A stretch of DNA of 64,000 bases from Endozoicomonas sp. 8E (GTDB lineage: Bacteria; Pseudomonadota; Gammaproteobacteria; Pseudomonadales; Endozoicomonadaceae), in NCBI RefSeq assembly GCF_032883915.1, contig NZ_CP120717.1:3355697-3419696 (forward strand), given 5' to 3'. Positions 27,161 through 37,280 of the stretch are shown here, piece by piece. The notes beneath the pieces are model-generated. The model had not been told where the DNA came from. It worked only from the letters and a program-made list of their open reading frames with translations, and ran no database searches. The position numbers and the translations under genes are program-made. Position 1 is the first letter of the stretch. Each line of letters begins with the position of its first letter.

Positions 27161-27634
27161 GGAAACAAATCCACGACTGATCAGGATAGCAGGATTCTGT
27201 CAAAACGCATAATGCTTTACTTTTCAGTGTTAGATTACACAGGCTCAGCTCTGATGGGGATGGCAGAAAATACAAGACATATATTGCTCATTACACACTT
27301 TAAAAACCGTTGCATCAAAGAATTTGGCCAGCGCTATTGTGGCACTAAGGTTTATAAATTTTACTTGTCGGGCGGGTAGAGAGTCTTGTTGAAAATAAGA
27401 TCAGTGACTGTCTTGAGAATTAATGGAAAGAAGGCGTAAAGACAGGAATCTCAATCATGCAAATCTACCACAGTTGGAAGCAATAAACACTATTGTAATT
27501 TCCGCAAAAAAGAAGCATCTTAAGCATTAAGCGAACGGTGCTGCACGTTTACAGGATGTAGCCCGTTGTGAGCCGTTCCGGAGCATTATAATACCGGAGT
27601 TATGTAAGTAGAAATGCCGTAAGGGGACTGAATC
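27161..27634 (+). promoter_or_regulatory. clpX-lon intergenic region with candidate lon promoter
   Basis: About 470 bases without a credible gene. Near the end a TATAAT at 27587-27592 is preceded at about 16 bases by GTTGTG, a weak -35. The lon ribosome-binding site AAGGGGA lies just before the ATG. I looked for a sigma-32 promoter of the kind that drives lon in E. coli and found no good match. Confidence 0.35.
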
Positions 27635-30052
27635 ATGGATAAAAACGATACTTTGCATCTGTCAGAGCCCTTTGAGCTGCCATTGCTGCCTCTCAGGGAT
27701 GTGGTGGTGTATCCGCACATGGTGATACCACTTTTTGTCGGGCGTGAGAAATCCATCCAGGCCCTGGATCTTGCCATGGAGCAAGATAAGAAGGTTCTTT
27801 TGGTGGCTCAGAAAAATGCCCAGGTCGATGATCCGGCTGTAGATGATATTTTTCAGGTGGGCACACTTGCCAGCATTCTACAGCTTCTAAAGTTACCCGA
27901 TGGTACCGTCAAAGTTTTGGTTGAAGGTGAGGGCCGTGTCAGTATCAATCGTCTGAATGAAAATAATGATTATGTTACGGCGGAAGTTCAGGAATTCATT
28001 GAGCAGGAAGTCGGTGAGCGCGAGTCAGAAGTTCTGACCCGGTCATTAATGTCCCAGTTTGAACAGTATGTTCAACTGAGCAAGAAAGTGCCTTCTGATG
28101 TACTGACGTCCCTGACAGGAATCAATGTGCCCTCCAAGCTGGTTGACACTGTTGCCGCACATATGCCGATGAAGATCGAGGACAAGCAAAAAGTGCTTGA
28201 AGTCGAAGATCTGGGAGAGCGGCTGGAATACCTGATCGGTATTATGCAGGGTGAGCTTGATTTTCTGCAGGTTGAGAAGAAGATTCGTGGCCGTGTCAAA
28301 AAGCAGATGGAGCGCAGTCAGCGTGAGTATTATCTGAATGAGCAGATGAAAGCTATCCAGAAAGAATTGGGTGATATGGATGAGGCCCCCAATGAGCTGG
28401 AAGAGCTGAAGCAGAAGATAGATGATGCGGGTATGCCTGCCGAGGCGAAAGAGAAAGCTGTAGCAGAGCTCAGCAAGCTCAAGATGATGTCGCCAATGTC
28501 TGCTGAAGCGACTGTGGTCCGCGGTTATATTGACTGGATGATTGCTGTGCCTTGGAAAAAGCGCAGCAAAGTTCGTCATGACATGAGGCGTGCTCAGGAT
28601 ATTCTTGAAGCAGAACACTATGGTCTGGAAGAGGTCAAGGAGCGTATTCTGGAATACCTGGCAGTACAGAAACGTGTTCGCAAGATAAAAGGACCTGTTC
28701 TGTGTCTGGTGGGACCTCCTGGTGTTGGTAAAACCTCTTTGGGTGAGTCGATTGCCAGGGCTACTAATCGCAAGTTTGTTCGTATGGCTCTTGGTGGTGT
28801 TCGTGATGAAGCGGAGATTCGTGGGCACAGAAGAACCTATATTGGTTCCATGCCTGGCAAGCTGATACAGAAAATGGCTAAGTCCGAAGTGCGTAACCCG
28901 CTTTTCCTGCTGGATGAAATTGACAAGATGGGCTCTGATATGAGGGGCGATCCTTCTTCAGCTTTGTTGGAGGTACTGGATCCCGAGCAGAACAACTCAT
29001 TCAACGACCACTATCTGGAAGTGGACTATGACCTCTCTGATGTCATGTTTGTTTGTACCTCCAACTCCATGGATATCCCGGCGCCACTGCTGGATCGTAT
29101 GGAAGTGATCCGGATTCCGGGTTACACCGAAGATGAAAAAGTGAATATTGCCCAGCGTTATCTCGTTACCAAGCAGATCAAGAACAGTGGTCTCAAGGCT
29201 GGTGAGCTGGAGTTTGAGGAAGACGCCATTCGCGATGTCATCCGTTACTACACTCGCGAAGCAGGCGTCCGGGGGCTGGAAAGGGAAATTGCCAAAATTT
29301 GCCGTAAGGCAGTTAAGGATGAAGCACTTTCTGCTCAAGAGCGTTACGATAAAGTGACCCCTGATTCACTGGAATATTTCCTGGGGGTTCGCAAGTTCAA
29401 CTTTGGTAAGGCGGAAGATCAGGATCAGGTGGGTCAGGTAACCGGACTGGCCTGGACCCAGGTTGGTGGTGAGCTGCTGACTATTGAGTCTATGGCGGTG
29501 CCCGGGAAAGGACAGATTACCAAGACGGGTTCTCTTGGGGATGTTATGCAGGAGTCTATCCAGGCTGCCCTGACTGTCGTTCGTAGCAGAGCTCATTCAC
29601 TGGGAATTCCCCAGGATTTCCACCAGAAGAATGATCTGCACATTCACGTTCCTGAGGGTGCTACGCCCAAGGATGGTCCAAGTGCCGGTATCGGCATGTG
29701 CACAGCTCTGGTTTCTGTACTGACTGATATTCCGGTCAAGGCCGATGTTGCCATGACCGGGGAAATCACTCTGAGAGGGCAGGTGCTGGCCATTGGTGGT
29801 TTGAAAGAGAAACTTTTGGCAGCACATCGAGGTGGTATCAAGACGGTCGTTATTCCGGAAGAGAATCGCCGGGATCTGAAAGAGATTCCGGAGAACATCA
29901 AGGAAGACCTTACGATCGTACCAGTGAAGTGGATCGATGAGGTGTTGGAGATTGCCTTGCAGTATATGCCAACTGCCGGCAATGAAGAGCAGGTTAAGGA
30001 CCTTAAAACTGAGACTGCATCTGACAGGAGACGTTTAATCAAGACCCATTGA
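27635..30052 (+). CDS. lon: Lon, ATP-dependent serine protease La
   Basis: 805 residues (E. coli 784). The N-terminal LAN substrate domain begins [20 protein letters not shown]. The AAA+ module has Walker [10 protein letters not shown] and Walker [12 protein letters not shown]. The C-terminal protease has catalytic Ser683 in DGPSAG and Lys726 in GLKEKLLAA, exactly 43 residues apart as in E. coli. It degrades misfolded and regulatory proteins in the cytoplasm. The C-terminal tail ([11 protein letters not shown]) is slightly extended. Confidence 0.98.
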   Translation: MDKNDTLHLSEPFELPLLPLRDVVVYPHMVIPLFVGREKSIQALDLAMEQDKKVLLVAQKNAQVDDPAVDDIFQVGTLASILQLLKLPDGTVKVLVEGEGRVSINRLNENNDYVTAEVQEFIEQEVGERESEVLTRSLMSQFEQYVQLSKKVPSDVLTSLTGINVPSKLVDTVAAHMPMKIEDKQKVLEVEDLGERLEYLIGIMQGELDFLQVEKKIRGRVKKQMERSQREYYLNEQMKAIQKELGDMDEAPNELEELKQKIDDAGMPAEAKEKAVAELSKLKMMSPMSAEATVVRGYIDWMIAVPWKKRSKVRHDMRRAQDILEAEHYGLEEVKERILEYLAVQKRVRKIKGPVLCLVGPPGVGKTSLGESIARATNRKFVRMALGGVRDEAEIRGHRRTYIGSMPGKLIQKMAKSEVRNPLFLLDEIDKMGSDMRGDPSSALLEVLDPEQNNSFNDHYLEVDYDLSDVMFVCTSNSMDIPAPLLDRMEVIRIPGYTEDEKVNIAQRYLVTKQIKNSGLKAGELEFEEDAIRDVIRYYTREAGVRGLEREIAKICRKAVKDEALSAQERYDKVTPDSLEYFLGVRKFNFGKAEDQDQVGQVTGLAWTQVGGELLTIESMAVPGKGQITKTGSLGDVMQESIQAALTVVRSRAHSLGIPQDFHQKNDLHIHVPEGATPKDGPSAGIGMCTALVSVLTDIPVKADVAMTGEITLRGQVLAIGGLKEKLLAAHRGGIKTVVIPEENRRDLKEIPENIKEDLTIVPVKWIDEVLEIALQYMPTAGNEEQVKDLKTETASDRRRLIKTH

Positions 30053-30076
30053 GCATACTGACCATATTAAAGCAAC

Positions 30077-30107
30077 AGGCTGGTACAAAGGTACTGGCCT
30101 TTTTTTT
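30077..30107 (+). terminator. Intrinsic terminator after lon
   Basis: AGGCTGGTAC pairs with GTACTGGCCT (two G-U wobbles), followed by seven Ts. Confidence 0.85.
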
Positions 30108-30586
30108 GGAATTAGTGTGGACAGGCAGTATTGACGGTTGTTGTCGCTGTTGACAGTTCCCATAAGGCATTGGTATAAACAGCGTCTGCTGTTAAGTAGG
30201 CTCTTTTGGGTTCTGGGAGCCTGAGGTTTATGCGTTTCGGATAGAATCCACAACTCATTTGATACTGTTTCGCTTTCTTGTCCTGTGCAATTCTTTCAGG
30301 GTGGAAAGTCAGAGGGTATTTCGAAGTCGTTGTGGCCGTTCTGTAATAAACGGGGAGCTGTTGTTAACTGTTTGATTGGAACATACGATCAGATTAAGCA
30401 GAAAACTGCAGAAATTACCGGGTAACCTGCGCTATCGCTTGAGTTTTCAGCTAAAATCACGCAGCATAGCAAGGCGCCCGTCAGGTATGGTATCTGGGGC
30501 AGTCAGACTGTCTTCCGTACCAACTAGCTATTTTTGGTTATAGCTACTTTTGGCTATAAAAGCATCGTACAAAGAAGGGGAATAGA
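30108..30586. other. lon-hupB intergenic region
   Basis: About 480 bases with no gene. Just before hupB there is a short direct repeat, TAGCTATTTTTGGTTA then TAGCTACTTTTGGCTA, which may be part of hupB control. No clear promoter was assigned. Confidence 0.4.
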
Positions 30587-30862
30587 GTGAACAAGTCCGA
30601 GCTGATTGAAGCAATTGCGGCATCTGCTGACCTTCCCAAGGCTGCCGCTGGTCGTGCCCTGGACGCCATGATTAACTCTGTCACCACTGCACTGAAAGAT
30701 GGTGAACAGGTCGTCCTGGTTGGTTTTGGTACATTCGCTGTTAAAGAGCGTGCGGCTCGAACTGGCCGTAACCCTCAAACCGGTGAGCCTATTGAGATTG
30801 CTGCTTCCAAGATCCCTAGCTTCAAGGCTGGTAAAGCTCTCAAGGATGCGGTTAACAGCTGA
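30587..30862 (+). CDS. hupB: HU-beta, histone-like DNA-binding protein
   Basis: 91 residues, GTG start at 30587 with AAGGGGAAT upstream. It is a complete HU/IHF fold: [20 protein letters not shown], then [20 protein letters not shown] with the DNA-intercalating RNPQTG arm, and the tail [13 protein letters not shown]. It binds and bends DNA non-specifically. Its place downstream of lon matches E. coli hupB. Confidence 0.97.
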   Translation: MNKSELIEAIAASADLPKAAAGRALDAMINSVTTALKDGEQVVLVGFGTFAVKERAARTGRNPQTGEPIEIAASKIPSFKAGKALKDAVNS

Positions 30863-30974
30863 TAACGCGCCTGGGATGAAGTCCTGAGACTTCAACAAAC
30901 CACAAAGGAGCTGTGGCAAGAATCTGCAGTTGTTTTCATAAAAGGCTGTTAATTTTTTGCTGCTTTCCGAAAAG

Positions 30975-31000
30975 GCGCATCTTGAGATGCGCTTTTTTTG
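30975..31000 (+). terminator. Intrinsic terminator after hupB
   Basis: GCGCATCT / AGATGCGC with a two-base loop, followed by seven Ts. The remaining bases up to ppiD (31001-31188) show no gene. Confidence 0.92.
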
Positions 31001-31188
31001 TTGGCGAAGACTGAAATTCTCAAGCTCTATTTTTACGGGTCAGGGAATACGGGTCATACCAACAGAACCTGACGCTGCTTCTCAAGAGCTTATAGAGAGG
31101 TATGTGATGTCATCGTAACAGGGCTCGAACATCAGGTTCGTGTCTCTATGAATATAAAGCTAAAGCGAGCCCGGAACCTGAGGTTAGT

Positions 31189-33096
31189 ATGCTCCAATCA
31201 ATGAGGGATAAGGCAAAGAGCTGGGTAACATTTGTTGTTGTCGGCATCATTGCTTTTATGATGGCGATAACCGGCCTGGAAACACTGGCGCCGAATCCTA
31301 ATAATCCTAACGTTGCTACCGTTAACGGTGAAGATATCACTCGTGCCCAGTTGACACAGTCACTGGAGCAGCAGAGAAGAATGCTTATTCAGCAGATGGG
31401 TGATCAGTTTGATCCATCTCTTATTGATGAAAAACAGCTCAGGGAGTCTGTTCTTCAATCTCTGATTGATCGCAGTCTGCTGCTGCAGGAAGCCAAAAAT
31501 GGCGGTATGGGTTTAGGTCAGAAAGAACTGGATGCCATGATCGTCCGTATGCCTGAATTCCAACAGGACGGTAAATTCGACCAGGATCGCTTCATGATGA
31601 TGGTCCGCAGTTTGGGTATGTCTCCAGCTCAGTTCCGTGTGCTTTTAAGCGACGAAACAGTTTTGCAGCAAATTCAGGCCGGTGTTGCAGGTTCCGAGTT
31701 TGTCACCCAGTCAGAGATTAACAGGCTGACTGCCCTGGAAAGCCAGAAGCGCGCGATAGCCTGGCTGACACTGGATGTTGCAAAAGTTCGTGACAGTATT
31801 GAACCGACTGAAGATCAGATTAAATCCTACTACGAAGCCCACCGCGATCAGTACATGACACCAGAGCAGGTTGAGATCAGTTTCGTAGAAATGGGTAGGG
31901 CTTCCCTGGTTGATGATCTTGAAGTCGATGAACAGGCTGTCAAAGATGAGTACCAACGTCGACTCCAGGACATCGAAGAGAATGCCGCTGATACACAAAC
32001 GGTGTCGACTATTTTGATTCAGACCGGAGATCAGCGCTCACTGGAAGAGGCTCGTAAAATTGCTGCAGAAGTAGAATCCAGGCTGAAAGCGGGTGAAGCT
32101 TTTGCCAAGCTGGCAGAAGAGTACTCGGACGATCCCGTAACCTCTGCTAAAGGCGGTGATATGGGGCAGGTTCAACCAGGCATCTTTGGTGATACTTTTG
32201 ATGAAACGGTAGCCTCTCTTGAGCCAGGACAGGTTTCCAAGCCTGTTGAAACTGACTTTGGAGTACAGATCATCAAATTAACTTCCCGCGAGAAGCCCGT
32301 CATTCCGAGCTTCGATGAGCTGAAAAATGAAATTGCTATCGGGCTTAAGACTCAGGAAGCAGAAACCATTTATTTGGACAAAACCCGTAAGCTGGCAGAT
32401 ATCAGCTTCGAAGCATCCGATCTGGCCCAACCTGCAGAGCAGCTGGGCCTGACCATCCAGACGGCGGGTCCTTTTACTCGTCAGGGTGGTAGCACCGATG
32501 TAACTTCAAACGCAAAAGTTATTGCAGCTGCCTTCAGTGATGATGTGCTTGAATTGGGTGCCAACAGTGAACTGATTGAGCTGTCTCCAGAAAAGGCCAT
32601 GGTTCTGAGAGTTAAAAAGCACCTTAAACCAGAATTGCGTCCAATGGCCGAAGTGCAGGACAGCATTGTACAGGCTCTCAAGATTGAAGAAGCTCGAGAG
32701 CAGTTGGTCAACAGGGCAGAAGCTCTGCAGGCAAAGCTGGTAGCCGGCGACACGGTTAAGCAGGTAGCTGAATCTGAAGGTCTGAACTGGACTGAGGTCA
32801 AGACGATTGCCAGAAGAGAGCAGGGTGTTCCTCAACCCCTTCTGACTGAATCTTTCAAAATGCCTCATCCTGTAGACGGGAAGTCGAGCTATGCTTCAGT
32901 CGAATTGTCCAATGGTGATATAGCAGTTGTTGCCCTTAGTAAGGTAATTGAAGGTAAGCCAATCGAAGCGGATACCGCCAGTAATCGAATGATGGCGAGC
33001 TATATTGCTAACGGTAATGGACGTAACCTCTTTACCGAATACCTCAAGAGCCTGAAGGAAACCGCAAAGGTCAAGATCACTAAAGAAGAAGAGTGA
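31189..33096 (+). CDS. ppiD: PpiD, periplasmic chaperone anchored in the inner membrane
   Basis: 635 residues (E. coli 623). One transmembrane segment at about 12-33 (WVTFVVVGIIAFMMAITGL) is followed by a SurA-like N-terminal chaperone region and a parvulin domain at about 265-365 (EEARKIAAEVESRLKAGEAF, then KGGDMGQVQPGIFGDTFD). The C-terminal helical part is MAEVQDSIVQALKIEEARE. It assists proteins emerging from the Sec translocon. Parvulin domains of PpiD are often catalytically inactive; I cannot judge activity here. Confidence 0.95.
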   Translation: MLQSMRDKAKSWVTFVVVGIIAFMMAITGLETLAPNPNNPNVATVNGEDITRAQLTQSLEQQRRMLIQQMGDQFDPSLIDEKQLRESVLQSLIDRSLLLQEAKNGGMGLGQKELDAMIVRMPEFQQDGKFDQDRFMMMVRSLGMSPAQFRVLLSDETVLQQIQAGVAGSEFVTQSEINRLTALESQKRAIAWLTLDVAKVRDSIEPTEDQIKSYYEAHRDQYMTPEQVEISFVEMGRASLVDDLEVDEQAVKDEYQRRLQDIEENAADTQTVSTILIQTGDQRSLEEARKIAAEVESRLKAGEAFAKLAEEYSDDPVTSAKGGDMGQVQPGIFGDTFDETVASLEPGQVSKPVETDFGVQIIKLTSREKPVIPSFDELKNEIAIGLKTQEAETIYLDKTRKLADISFEASDLAQPAEQLGLTIQTAGPFTRQGGSTDVTSNAKVIAAAFSDDVLELGANSELIELSPEKAMVLRVKKHLKPELRPMAEVQDSIVQALKIEEAREQLVNRAEALQAKLVAGDTVKQVAESEGLNWTEVKTIARREQGVPQPLLTESFKMPHPVDGKSSYASVELSNGDIAVVALSKVIEGKPIEADTASNRMMASYIANGNGRNLFTEYLKSLKETAKVKITKEEE

Positions 33097-33130
33097 TCTA
33101 AGGATTAATACAGTCCTAATGGCAGTCATA

Positions 33131-33159
33131 AACCCCGGTTTTATCGGGGTTTGTTTTTT
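33131..33159 (+). terminator. Intrinsic terminator after ppiD
   Basis: AACCCCG / CGGGGTT with a seven-base loop, followed by TGTTTTTT. Confidence 0.9.
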
Positions 33160-33263
33160 GTGCGCCGAATATGGCGTGAAGCTCCAACTGGCGCTGTTCC
33201 GGTGCGTACTGCGGCAGCTCCCTTGGTTGACTCGACTGGGCGCTGAAGATCAGAGACCTCTGG

Positions 33264-33477
33264 CTAGGAGCCTGACCGAGAATAGACTGCCCTACGCGGC
33301 AACTGCTCCTGCGTTGCTCTAGCTCCTGCATCCATGCAGTCGTGCGGCGGCAGCAAATTGGTCTGAAAATCCGCTTTTGTTCGTCAAATAGCTCGCTATT
33401 CTCCTTACAAAACCGAATTTTCATCCTCAATTTTCTGCCGTCCTCGCTACGGGCGCTATTCTCGGTCAGGCTCCTAG
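33264..33477. repeat. Palindromic MITE-like repeat, copy 1
   Basis: About 214 bases bounded by a perfect 21-base inverted repeat (TAGGAGCCTGACCGAGAATA plus G). Inside lie a small hairpin TGCATCCATGCA and a longer stem GAAAATCCGCTTTTGT / ACAAAACCGAATTTTC around AAATAGCTCGCTATT. The core is shared with 36379-36593, but the terminal arms differ and each matches its own partner. It has no coding capacity. The IS630 element abuts its right end. Confidence 0.75.
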
Positions 33478-34305
33478 TGTAGTGCGACCTAATTAACACT
33501 ACATAAAAACTCCTACCAGTCTATTATGGATGTCATTCCAACCACTGCCTGTTTTTACTATGCGAGTTGCCACAGAGATAACACTTGATACTTCTGAAGA
33601 AATACGACTCAGAAAGATTACTTCGTCAAATACTTGCCCTGTTCGCTCGGCCCGCCGTGCCCAGATTGTTCTTCTCGCTGCAGAAGGAAAAAGCAATCTT
33701 GAGATTGCGCAAATACTGAAGATCGGTCGTCATCAGGTCAGCCGCTGGCGTGACCGATATGCTCAGGAAGGCTTCTCCGGAATTGAACAGGATCGAGCTC
33801 GCAGTGGCCGTAAAAAGCAGATTGATGCTGCTGAGATTGTGAGTCTGACCACAAACACCCTTCCGGAAAATGCTACTCACTGGAGCACCCGAACTATGGC
33901 TGCTGTTAGCGGTATCAGTGAAAGAAGTGTTCGCAGGATATGGCATGCATATGGCCTCAAGCCTCACCTGGAAAAGACATTCAAGGTGTCCCGAGACCCG
34001 AAATTTGTGGAGAAGCTTGAAGATATTGTCGGACTCTATCTGTCTCCTCCTGAACATGCGTTGGTGCTGTGCTGTGATGAAAAAAGTCAGGTTCAGGCAC
34101 TCGATCGAACACAGCCTGGCTTACCGTTGAAGAAAGGGCGTGCCGCAACAATGACTCATGATTATAAACGACATGGTACAACCACTCTCTTTGCAGCACT
34201 GAATGTACTTGATGGTGCTATCATCGGTCAGTGCCAGCAGCGTCATACCCATGTGGAATGGTTGAAGTTTCTTAAACAGATAAATAGGGAAACGGCAAAA
34301 GACAA

Positions 34306-36036
34306 CCGCCTTTCACCACCCCTATCAGGAATACATGGACTCGTAAAAAATGCCCAAAATTTGAATGATCGTCCACTGCCTTTCCTTCAAGCCAATCACA
34401 TGCTCCTCCTGATTATTGACCGTTAATACACTAAGCCCCTGGAAACAGAAAAATACCCATCTTGCTGTTGGGTTCTGGCAGGGCTTTTTTTTCTGGTCTG
34501 GAAATACACGACTTTGCTTTTTCAGTTCCTGCCTGATTCTGTGCTGGATAGCAGCATAGACCATCAGGCATAGAGTCATCACCATTAACAGGGCTTCAAT
34601 ACGTTCCGCTTTCTTCAGATAGAGCGAAGATACCAGAAAGTCCGGGCTCTTCAGGAACCGAAAGCCGCCTTCAACTTTTTGTTGCGACTTATAAGTAGAC
34701 AGCAGCTCAGAGGCATTCAAACTATTTTTATCCAGTTCATTGGTGCTTAGGATAAAACAACCCAGTGAGGCTTCTGCATGCTCCCTTTTCTCGCAGGAAA
34801 CAAAGCATTCAGCCTGCACAAAGTACTCGAAGTGATCAGGCTTGCTATCCGGCGATGGTCTTCCTTTGCCCGAATAGCAGGGTTTACGGATAACCTCTGG
34901 CTCTGTTTCGCTTTGGCAAAGTTTCGATTGTTTCTGCCACAAGGCAAAAGCCTTCAATGCATCGTCCCGGCACAAAAAGGCCTTTTTGCTCAGCTTCTCC
35001 AGATCACGGGCCTCTTTCAGTGACTGCTTTTGCATCTTTCGGGTCAATGTTTTCCGTTCACTAAGCCCGCGCTTTTTGTTGAGAAACAGGAACCATCGTT
35101 GCTGAACCCCTCCGTAGCAGGAAGGCACTTCAGCTGAGTAGTAATCTTCATAGCCTTCAACAGGCACCAGCGACATGGTTGGCGCTTTGCAGACCAGCTC
35201 CTTTGCCTCCTTGATGTTCAGGGGCACCCGGGAGATAAACAGCTGCTTTTGCTCATCAAGCAACTGAAGGGTTTCTGCAACATACATGGCAGCATCAGCA
35301 ACCAGATAGCGGCTATTCAAAGCGGCCTTAAAACATGACAGATGATTTTTGATAATTTCCTGAAAACAGGTTTTGTCGTTTACATTACCGCTGGCAGGGG
35401 CCATAAACACAGGGATGCCCGCCTGATTTTCAGTCATTAACTGCAAGACTACCTGATTCAGGTCAGGCCGGTGGTCACGGCTGTAACCTTGGCAGATATG
35501 AATACAATTTAAGTCGTCTGGATTGTCATGACTGTTATAGACTCCATCCACATGAAAGCTGGTGCCATCCAGATTTAATGCCTTGCAAGGAAGTTTCAGA
35601 TGATTGACGACCTTGACGGCCAGATTGAGATACAAGTCGCTAACACCAGCGTCGTACAAACTGTCGAGAGCCCGACCAAGTACCTTGTCGTTCAAGTGTT
35701 CAGCCTGTATACCTTCCCCGATAAGGCGGTCAATCGGCTTATCCTCAAAAAACTCAGGGAGCATGTACAGAGTTTGCCCCGTAAAGCCCAAGCCATTGAT
35801 GATCATTGCAACTACAGCTTGTCCAATAGTGACATTACGAACATCGGAGTCATTTGTGATACGGGCATCAATGTATTCGGCTATCTTTAACTCCCGACAC
35901 ATAGCGGCAACCAAGCCAAGGTGGTTGAGGTTCTTAGACTGGTATTGAGCTTGAGGCATGTTGGTGTACCTGAATGTCTGTTTATTTCTTTGACAACAGA
36001 TTTTAGGCAAATATCAATCGGTGTGGTGAAAGGCAG
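34306..36036 (-). mobile_element. IS1634-family insertion sequence, apparently complete
   Basis: 1731 bases flanked by the 6-bp direct repeat AGACAA (34300-34305 and 36037-36042). The 14-base terminal inverted repeat reads CCGCCTTTCACCAC at the left and has one mismatch at the right. It contains one full transposase on the minus strand. Confidence 0.9.
34325..35959 (-). CDS. IS1634-family transposase
   Basis: 544 residues from ATG 35959 (MPQAQYQSKNLNHLGLVAAM). A longer frame to 36010 would begin inside the IS end. It has the DUF4277-like N-terminus (YIDARI, TIGQAVVAMIINGLGF), the DDE-type core with LNLDGTSFHVDG and SRYLVADAAMYV, and the C-terminal KVEGGFRFLKSPDFLVSSLY with the catalytic Glu region of IS4-related transposases, then a hydrophobic tail. 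No frameshift or stop is seen and the ends match, so it is probably active. Its insertion inactivated the IS630 transposase. Confidence 0.92.
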   Translation of the reverse strand: MPQAQYQSKNLNHLGLVAAMCRELKIAEYIDARITNDSDVRNVTIGQAVVAMIINGLGFTGQTLYMLPEFFEDKPIDRLIGEGIQAEHLNDKVLGRALDSLYDAGVSDLYLNLAVKVVNHLKLPCKALNLDGTSFHVDGVYNSHDNPDDLNCIHICQGYSRDHRPDLNQVVLQLMTENQAGIPVFMAPASGNVNDKTCFQEIIKNHLSCFKAALNSRYLVADAAMYVAETLQLLDEQKQLFISRVPLNIKEAKELVCKAPTMSLVPVEGYEDYYSAEVPSCYGGVQQRWFLFLNKKRGLSERKTLTRKMQKQSLKEARDLEKLSKKAFLCRDDALKAFALWQKQSKLCQSETEPEVIRKPCYSGKGRPSPDSKPDHFEYFVQAECFVSCEKREHAEASLGCFILSTNELDKNSLNASELLSTYKSQQKVEGGFRFLKSPDFLVSSLYLKKAERIEALLMVMTLCLMVYAAIQHRIRQELKKQSRVFPDQKKKPCQNPTARWVFFCFQGLSVLTVNNQEEHVIGLKERQWTIIQILGIFYESMYS

Positions 36037-36378
36037 AGACAAAGAGCTGCACCTGATTTGCGACAACTATGCGACTCACAAACACCCGAAGGTGCGAGAA
36101 TGGCTGGAAAAACATCCTCGTTTTCATATGCACTTTACGCCAACGTCAGCATCATGGTTAAACATGGTTGAGAGATTTTTTCGGGATCTCACGAGTCAGC
36201 GGTTACGCCGTGGTGTGTTTGTCAGTGTGCCAGAGCTAGTCAGTGCGATTGATGAATATATTGAAAAGCATAATCAAAATCCAAAGCCGTTTATCTGGAC
36301 TGCTAAGGCAAATGATATCTTAGAAAAAGTCGTTCGGGCTAATCGCCGGTTAAGTTGCAAAAAGAACGACGCACTACA

Positions 36379-36593
36379 CTAGCAGCCTGTCGGACTTAAG
36401 ACTGTCCTACACGGCAACTGCTCCTGCGTTGCTCTAGCTCCTGCATCCATGCAGTCGTGCGGTTGCAATAAATTGGTCTAAAAATCCCTGTTTCTTCGTC
36501 AAATAGCTCGCTATTCTCCTCAGAAACAGAGATTTTTATCCTCAATTTCTTGCAATCCTCGCTACGGACGCTTAAGTCCGACAGGCTGCTAGC
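36379..36593. repeat. Palindromic MITE-like repeat, copy 2
   Basis: About 215 bases with a perfect 20-base terminal inverted repeat (AGCAGCCTGTCGGACTTAAG). The core is like copy 1: GCAACTGCTCCTGCGTTGCT, then TGCATCCATGCA. The inner stem is AAAAATCCCTGTTTCT / AGAAACAGAGATTTTT, with arm sequence different from copy 1 but still paired. A lone end, AAGTCCGACAGGCTGCC, recurs near 38675-38695. Confidence 0.75.
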
Positions 36594-36708
36594 CGATTTA
36601 TGTTGATTTTGACTATAGGTCAGAGTATCTCTGGTAACTTTCAAAATGAGCTTTAGCTTTCAGATATTCCAGACCTCCCGGGAAGCCTTTGTTTTTGTCT
36701 GGAGGTAA

Positions 36709-36873
36709 TAAGTACCTAACCAGTTGGTTTCGCATATTCTGGACGGCGGCTTTTTCCATCCTTCTGCGTTCCAACTCTGGTTGCGTAGCTATGGCTACGC
36801 GCCCGTCGTTGCGTCTTGAAGGATGAAAAAATCCTCTCGCCAGAATATGCGAAACCAACTGGCCAGGTACTTA
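36709..36873. repeat. Palindromic MITE-like repeat, second type
   Basis: 165 bases with a terminal inverted repeat of about 35 bases (TAAGTACCT..CCAGTTGG then TTTCGCATATTCTGG) with two mismatches. A central hairpin GCGTAGC / GCTACGC is flanked by CATCCTTC / GAAGGATG. It shares layout and short words (CTGCGTT, GTCGTTGCG) with the two repeats to its left, but not overall sequence. Confidence 0.7.
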
Positions 36874-36920
36874 GTAAAAGCTCTTGTAAAACTTCATTGT
36901 TTTTTCTTTTCCATTTTATT

Positions 36921-37280
36921 TCATACCTTGGCAATATCGGATATAAGTGATAAGAAGTCTCTCGACTCCTTTGTAAATCCGAACCAACGGCCTGTATTCC
37001 AGTACAAATCATCATCTAAACACGTGTGTATAAAATGTCCTTCATGTTTTATTCGATTGAATATAGGAATAGAACCAAACATGCCGCTAAAGTAAAGATT
37101 TTCAGGCAAATCAAAACTAAAAAACAGGCAATCTCCTCCGTATGCAGAATTTATTTCTGAGACAAAACCAACATCCATATAGCTGTCTTCAAAAAAATCG
37201 GTAGATAATTCTTCCGGCAATTGCTTGATGTTGACTGTCAACTGCAGCCAAACCAGTGTAGCCCCTTTAGAGGTTTTCAT
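36921..37280 (-). CDS. Hypothetical protein
   Basis: 119 residues, no signal peptide. It begins MKTSKGATLVWLQLTVNI and contains GGDCLFFSFDLPENLYFSG and TGRWFGFTKESRDFLSLISD. The ribosome-binding site is weak. It might be a small immunity-like or effector-associated protein, but I recognise no family. The 3' end lies 48 bases from a palindromic repeat. AT-rich composition matches the neighbouring accessory genes. Confidence 0.4.
   Translation of the reverse strand: MKTSKGATLVWLQLTVNIKQLPEELSTDFFEDSYMDVGFVSEINSAYGGDCLFFSFDLPENLYFSGMFGSIPIFNRIKHEGHFIHTCLDDDLYWNTGRWFGFTKESRDFLSLISDIAKV

Larger units (their letters stand above)
33475..36381 (+). mobile_element. IS630-family insertion sequence, interrupted by an IS1634-family element
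   Basis: The terminal inverted repeat AGTGTAGTGCG (left 33477) matches CGCACTACACT (right, ending 36380), flanked by TA on each side within CTAG, the known IS630 target. The transposase is split by a second IS at 34306-36036. Removing that IS and one copy of its 6-bp duplication restores a continuous transposase. Confidence 0.88.
33560..36382 (+). pseudogene. IS630-family transposase, disrupted by the nested IS
   Basis: The N-terminal part is 33560-34305 and the C-terminal part 36043-36382. Joined across the target duplication AGACAA they give a 361-residue frame without stops. It has a Tc1-like HTH (EGKSNLEIAQILKIGRHQVS), the first catalytic Asp in LVLCCDEKSQ, the second in LHLICDNYATHKHP, and the Glu in SWLNMVERFF. 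All three DDE residues are present, so the transposase was intact before the nested insertion. An ATG at 33530 would add ten residues. Confidence 0.88.

Noticed and set aside
27140-27379. 79-residue frame between clpX and lon
   Set aside because: It begins inside the clpX terminator and has no family resemblance or ribosome-binding site.
36396-36858. Short frames within the palindromic repeats
   Set aside because: The same frames appear on both strands because the repeats are palindromic; no coding signal.
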